The position numbers and the translations under genes were made by a program. Below are positions 16,101 to 18,152 of a stretch of DNA of 18,152 nt, one piece after another. The notes under the pieces were generated by a model that was given only the letters and a program-made list of their open reading frames with translations, ran no database searches and was not told the DNA's origin. The stretch is from an uncultured Anaerovibrio sp. (GTDB lineage Bacteria > Bacillota > Negativicutes > Selenomonadales > Selenomonadaceae): contig CAAGDY010000046.1 of NCBI GenBank assembly GCA_900768695.1, positions 1 through 18,152 on the forward strand. The letters are read 5' to 3'. Positions within the stretch are counted from its first letter, which is position 1. Each line of letters opens with the position of its first letter.

Positions 16101-16191
16101 CCGTAATTCCCTTATCAAATTCAACCTCTATCTTATCAGCGAAGGACTTAAAGCCATACGCCTCCAGCTTCTTCAACTGCAAACAATCCAC
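13180..16191 (-). CDS. smc: Chromosome segregation protein Smc with shortened arms
   Basis: Smc dimers with ScpA and ScpB form the bacterial condensin that extrudes and aligns chromosome arms. All ATPase elements are present: Walker A GPNGSGKS at 34-41, signature LSGGERALT at 909-917, Walker B VLDEID near 935-940 with Glu938, D-loop PLDEAN and the VTHRKGTM switch near 967-974. The hinge starts near GFGRAVKAVL (416) and ends near GGALAGG (575). The total of 1003 residues is roughly 180 less than the usual 1180-1190; the deficit is shared by both coiled-coil arms (see findings). The reading frame is intact. GTG at 16191 lacks a well-spaced ribosome-binding site. TTG three codons later, with GGTGG five bases upstream, is an equally likely start (MQLKKLEAYGFKSF). 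Confidence 0.96.
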   Translation of the reverse strand: MDCLQLKKLEAYGFKSFADKIEVEFDKGITAIVGPNGSGKSNISDAVKWVLGEQNVRNLRGVKAEDIIFTGSETRRQMGVAEVSLYFDNDGSLPVDFNEVVVTRRLFRTGESEFYINKSRCRLKDITNLFADSGIGHDSMGIISQNKMDEILNARPEEKRLFFEEAAGITKYRNRKKEAMRKLDDTEGNLQRVYDILGEIENQLEPLRISAEKAARHQELQGELKSFQLAELYHRLRELQGRRQKFDSAIQEKKDQEIAANTAVQLIEGRTAKLDAEILALEKQLEALAAKRNEIHGRIEAADSEIKVLEERRRQGKANRQRHQQLLKELAATAEEARQNVELLEKSEAQAKEKKLAAENAVTVNRQQAKELREQLMSMKGRRDELTRRQQAAERNIHTTGSRMQVLERLQNSYEGFGRAVKAVLKSQQSWRGGVCGAVAELLQVPGRYVTAIEVALGGSQQNIVTEDTDTAKAAIEMLKRDRLGRATFLPLSSITVRQNRENVPAGAKGVLGWANDLVGTEPKYGKVADFLLGRTLVMDTLDNAIALNRQLGQRLRIVTLEGELLSPGGALAGGSQQNQESSFLNRREEIRQLQEALSGFEKEKQALTEELQQMAEQYAALDREADELAAATNKLEMDKAVLEQQAIRAREQILLRQRELKRCEDSSRQQNDELEALEKELSVSMEAIGDLMETSQLENRRFAAADEEHKAVYQQRMSRLSDKKNNDKEVREAHSRLTDIQNQLHQIELNASKVDYDIEQCQQEMLSRYGLVPERAAEEAPDLEPAELKKKLRALENELHALGAVNPNAPQEYADLQQRHGFLSGNAEDLEKAKADLMQLIGEMETTMTRQFREAFVKINEFFGEIFVQLFGGGQASITLTDKENVLESGVNIMVTVPGKKTQNLSVLSGGERALTVVALLFSFLKYRPAPFSVLDEIDAPLDEANIGRFGTFLKEYAQNTQFIIVTHRKGTMEAADTMYGVTIEDAGVSKVLSVKLQDYEE

Positions 16192-16240
16192 CAGCCTGCC
16201 ATTTTATATTCCATGAAATCGATTCATCTTACAAATCTAT

Positions 16241-16251
16241 ATTCTAGCACA
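16241..16251 (-). promoter_or_regulatory. smc: Extended -10 promoter element upstream of smc
   Basis: The minus strand reads TGTGCTAGAAT, matching the TRTGnTATAAT extended -10 pattern at all but one position. It lies about 50 bases before the smc start and just after the second terminator. No good -35 is seen, which extended -10 promoters can tolerate. It would give a leader of roughly 40 bases and could drive smc, ftsY and perhaps the cobalamin genes. Confidence 0.5.
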
Positions 16252-16259
16252 AATTGTAC

Positions 16260-16298
16260 GAAAAAAACAGCAGGTATACAATAAATACCCGCTGCTGT
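16260..16298 (-). terminator. Intrinsic terminator just upstream of the smc promoter
   Basis: On the minus strand ACAGCAG, a three-base bulge and GTAT pair with ATAC and CTGCTGT across a seven-base loop. The stem runs straight into seven T residues. Stem G+C and the T tract make this a strong candidate. It follows the assT terminator by about 100 bases, so it may be a second safeguard against read-through into smc. Confidence 0.75.
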
Positions 16299-16395
16299 AA
16301 AAAACTAGCATGACTTTTTTCAAACGATGCCCTTTATCCGCTCAGACATACTCTTTTTACCCAAACACAATGCAATTCATCGTAAAACATAAGTA

Positions 16396-16438
16396 TAAAA
16401 ATAGAAAACGAACTTCCAAGCCTTTGCCTGAAAGTTCG
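16396..16438 (-). terminator. Intrinsic terminator of assT
   Basis: The minus strand CGAACTTTCAGGC and GCTTGGAAGTTCG form a 13-bp stem, allowing two U-G pairs, closed by an AAAG loop and followed by TTTTCTATTTTT. It begins about 80 bases past the assT stop. The structure is long and symmetric and is the best terminator in the window. Confidence 0.85.
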
Positions 16439-16517
16439 TCAACTTATGCTGTCCATTCAGCAAATGCTACTTTCGCCTCGCCACATGTTCCTCGGATATA
16501 CTTTTTACCAAGCAGAC

Positions 16518-18152
16518 TTATATCCCCTGATAAATATCCTTGCGCTCAGCCTTATAGGTATTGGAATTTGAATTGCCCAGTAAATCCAGTTCCCATACAA
16601 CCTCACCATTCAAAAGCTCAATAATGGTAGACTGACGCTTGGACTTATTCTTTATATCCTTCTTAGTATACATGTGGTCATAAACACTGCCATCATCCGC
16701 TATATATTTTCCACCAAAGTCCAGCAGATAATGCTCCTGCCCCAGATAATCAACATCGCTGATAAAGGAACTGTACAAATCCCTGCCTCGCTCCTTGCCG
16801 TATTCCCATACCTGGCGCACAGTCATATTCTTTTCATCAATCTCATAAATAACTGCCCTTGAGTAGAGCCTGTCCTGCAACAAATTGCCAGAAGCATCCA
16901 CGATATCAAAGTTCGTGTTATCAAACAGCATTATCCTGCCATCTGGCATCTCCATAGCAGCATGCTGGGCAGTAGGATATTCAAAATCATCTCCCACAGG
17001 CTTCAGCAGATACTTCCGCACATTTTCATTGCTATCCCCGATAGTTTTTGATAAAATCCACTTAATCTGTTTCGTATCAGCATCAAACTTCAGCACTGCA
17101 TTCTGATGCCGCCCGGACACAACAAACTCCTTCTTGGCTTCGTTGTACCAGATAGCATTATTGTGGAACCAGTTTGAAGTTCCGCCTGTATACGGTTTCT
17201 TTGTCTCATAGGCTGTCATAGGCAATATTTCCTTCAAATCCCACTCATTAACAGCCTTGCCAGTCTTTCTGTCCACCTCGACAATATAATCATTCTGAGA
17301 ATCCCTGCCTTCCTTGGAGGCAGCAAAAAGCAGATTGCCATTTTCCAGCTCACGAATATCATGATGTATCCCATAAACATTATATGCTGCAGCTACCTTG
17401 CCCAAAGGTGAAATCTCAAACACCGTAGGAAGATTATTATATGTATTAGGAATTGGCTCGCCATTGCTAATCAGCATATTGCCATTTTTCAGATGTGTCA
17501 GCATCACACTTCCATTGTATTTTTTCTCACTGAGATACCAGCGAATATCACCATTTGCATCAACCGCCAGCATATAATTGCCATTTACATGCGGACAATC
17601 CACAAATGTCAACCCCGCTTCCATCTTATCAGCCTGCTTTACCTTTACCTCGGATTTTGAAATATCCTCCGGAAGCACATCTGTCTTAATTTCCAGCTCT
17701 TTTACTGTACTGTTGCCAGACTGAGTTACAGCGGTAACAGTAACCTTATTGGCAGTATCTGCATACAAGCCATAGATAGGCACCATATGCTGCTTGCCAA
17801 AACCGGCAAAGGTATGCTCAATAGCAGTAAATTTATCCTTGCCTTCAACCCGTACAGTAATCAGGCTAGGCTCATCCGTCACAAATACAGCCACCGCACT
17901 AAGAGGGGCAATATGGAATGGATCCAATGCTACAAAAGGGTTATCCAGCTTTGGCTTCTTGGCCAATTCTTCCTCCAGTGACTTAACCACCTCCGCCTGG
18001 TTAGCAAAATGACTATCTGCTGTAACAGTGGACTCATTCAATACAGCACTGGTAAGATTAGGGATTTCAACTGCTTCCTGCTTTTCACTGCCACAGCCAA
18101 AAACTCCCAGCCCCATTGCACCAATACAGATTACAGCTACCGCTTTCTTTAA
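16518..18152 (-). CDS. assT: Aryl-sulfate sulfotransferase, lipoprotein (5' end cut by window)
   Basis: This family transfers sulfate from one aryl sulfate to a phenolic acceptor without PAPS, outside the cytoplasm. The open frame extends upstream of its first ATG (18116) to the window edge without a start. It reads KKAVAVICIGAMGLGVFGCGSE, a lipoprotein signal peptide with lipobox VFGC, so the true start lies outside. Counting from that internal Met, an immunoglobulin-like N-terminal domain spans about 60-145 and a beta-propeller follows. Candidate active-site residues are His251/His252 in GIHHDIREL, His318 in NWFHNNAIWY, Arg336 in VSGRHQNAV and His385 in TAQHAAMEM, the likely sulfated histidine. 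Hand-counted 60-base lines here are 38-40% G+C against 73% at 7501-7560. It stands alone, closed by its own terminator. Confidence 0.9.
   Translation of the reverse strand, partial: LKKAVAVICIGAMGLGVFGCGSEKQEAVEIPNLTSAVLNESTVTADSHFANQAEVVKSLEEELAKKPKLDNPFVALDPFHIAPLSAVAVFVTDEPSLITVRVEGKDKFTAIEHTFAGFGKQHMVPIYGLYADTANKVTVTAVTQSGNSTVKELEIKTDVLPEDISKSEVKVKQADKMEAGLTFVDCPHVNGNYMLAVDANGDIRWYLSEKKYNGSVMLTHLKNGNMLISNGEPIPNTYNNLPTVFEISPLGKVAAAYNVYGIHHDIRELENGNLLFAASKEGRDSQNDYIVEVDRKTGKAVNEWDLKEILPMTAYETKKPYTGGTSNWFHNNAIWYNEAKKEFVVSGRHQNAVLKFDADTKQIKWILSKTIGDSNENVRKYLLKPVGDDFEYPTAQHAAMEMPDGRIMLFDNTNFDIVDASGNLLQDRLYSRAVIYEIDEKNMTVRQVWEYGKERGRDLYSSFISDVDYLGQEHYLLDFGGKYIADDGSVYDHMYTKKDIKNKSKRQSTIIELLNGEVVWELDLLGNSNSNTYKAERKDIYQGI

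Larger units (their letters stand above)
16192..16517. other. Intergenic spacer between assT and smc (326 bases)
   Basis: The spacer holds, from the assT side, a short trailing segment, an intrinsic terminator (16396-16438), about 100 bases of AT-rich sequence, a second terminator (16260-16298) and a promoter-like extended -10 before smc. It also contains an imperfect direct repeat: minus-strand TTGGTAAAAAG with TATATCCGAG at 16490-16512 resembles TTGGGTAAAAAGAG with TATGTCTGAG at 16338-16365. A start-less open stretch ends at 16444. I see no convincing protein gene or known RNA here. Confidence 0.6.

Noticed and set aside
13180..16191. Smc read as a truncated or frameshifted pseudogene because of its short length
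   Set aside because: Walker A, hinge, signature motif, Walker B, D-loop and switch are all intact in one frame, and the deficit is shared by both arms.
14062..16284. A 740-codon open frame on the plus strand opposite smc
   Set aside because: It is antisense to a complete smc reading frame, has a Leu/Gln/His-rich low-complexity composition and shows no recognisable domain. It is a by-product of smc codon composition.
16300..16400. Tiny minus-strand frames (18 and 9 codons) between the two terminators
   Set aside because: They are too short and have no good ribosome-binding site. Nothing distinguishes them from chance in AT-rich sequence.
1..18152. CRISPR array, insertion sequence, phage, tRNA or rRNA
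   Set aside because: I saw no regularly spaced direct repeats with unique spacers, no transposase or integrase, no terminal inverted repeats and no tRNA- or rRNA-like sequence in the gaps.

Overview
All convincing genes lie on the minus strand, so transcription runs from the right end of the window to the left. In that order the window holds an aryl-sulfate sulfotransferase lipoprotein gene (assT, cut by the right edge), a spacer with two intrinsic terminators, the smc-ftsY pair, and then thirteen cobalamin genes: cbiD, cbiE, cbiT, cbiF, cbiG, cbiH, cbiJ, cbiC, cbiA, cobU, cbiP, cbiB and cobS. A short AT-rich tail at the left edge holds a terminator-like hairpin and possibly the beginning of another gene.

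The organism is most likely an anaerobic member of the Firmicutes (Bacillota). The smc-ftsY pair and the short FtsY without an acidic A domain fit that phylum, and the cobalamin genes are of the oxygen-independent Cbi type. The combination of high but uneven G+C, a cbi set of this kind and a lipoprotein sulfotransferase would suit the Negativicutes (Selenomonas-like diderms). That narrower placement is inference, not proof.

The cobalamin cluster covers a continuous middle-to-late block of the pathway. CbiH, CbiF, CbiG, CbiD, CbiJ, CbiE, CbiT and CbiC carry cobalt-factor III to cobyrinate. CbiA and CbiP amidate it, CbiB adds the aminopropanol arm, CobU activates the arm, and CobS joins the lower base. 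Not present here are the early steps (uroporphyrinogen methyltransferase, cobalt chelatase, CbiL), the corrinoid adenosyltransferase, and the lower-ligand and linker genes (cobT, cobC, cobD). The genes are tightly packed, with ATGA overlaps at cbiE/cbiT and cbiP/cbiB and longer overlaps at cbiD/cbiE and cbiG/cbiH, which indicates one translationally coupled operon. I see no cobalamin riboswitch before cbiD. The 92-base gap after ftsY holds a 10-base tandem repeat instead, and the operon may be read through from smc-ftsY.

The most notable points are these. The Smc protein is only about 1003 residues long, with both coiled-coil arms shortened by a similar amount. The ftsY-cbiD gap carries a helical-period repeat where a riboswitch would be expected. 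AssT is a lipoprotein lacking the cysteine pair of the E. coli enzyme, and is more AT-rich than the cobalamin genes. The assT-smc spacer is unusually structured. I found no mobile element, CRISPR array, tRNA or rRNA, and no clearly new multi-gene system.
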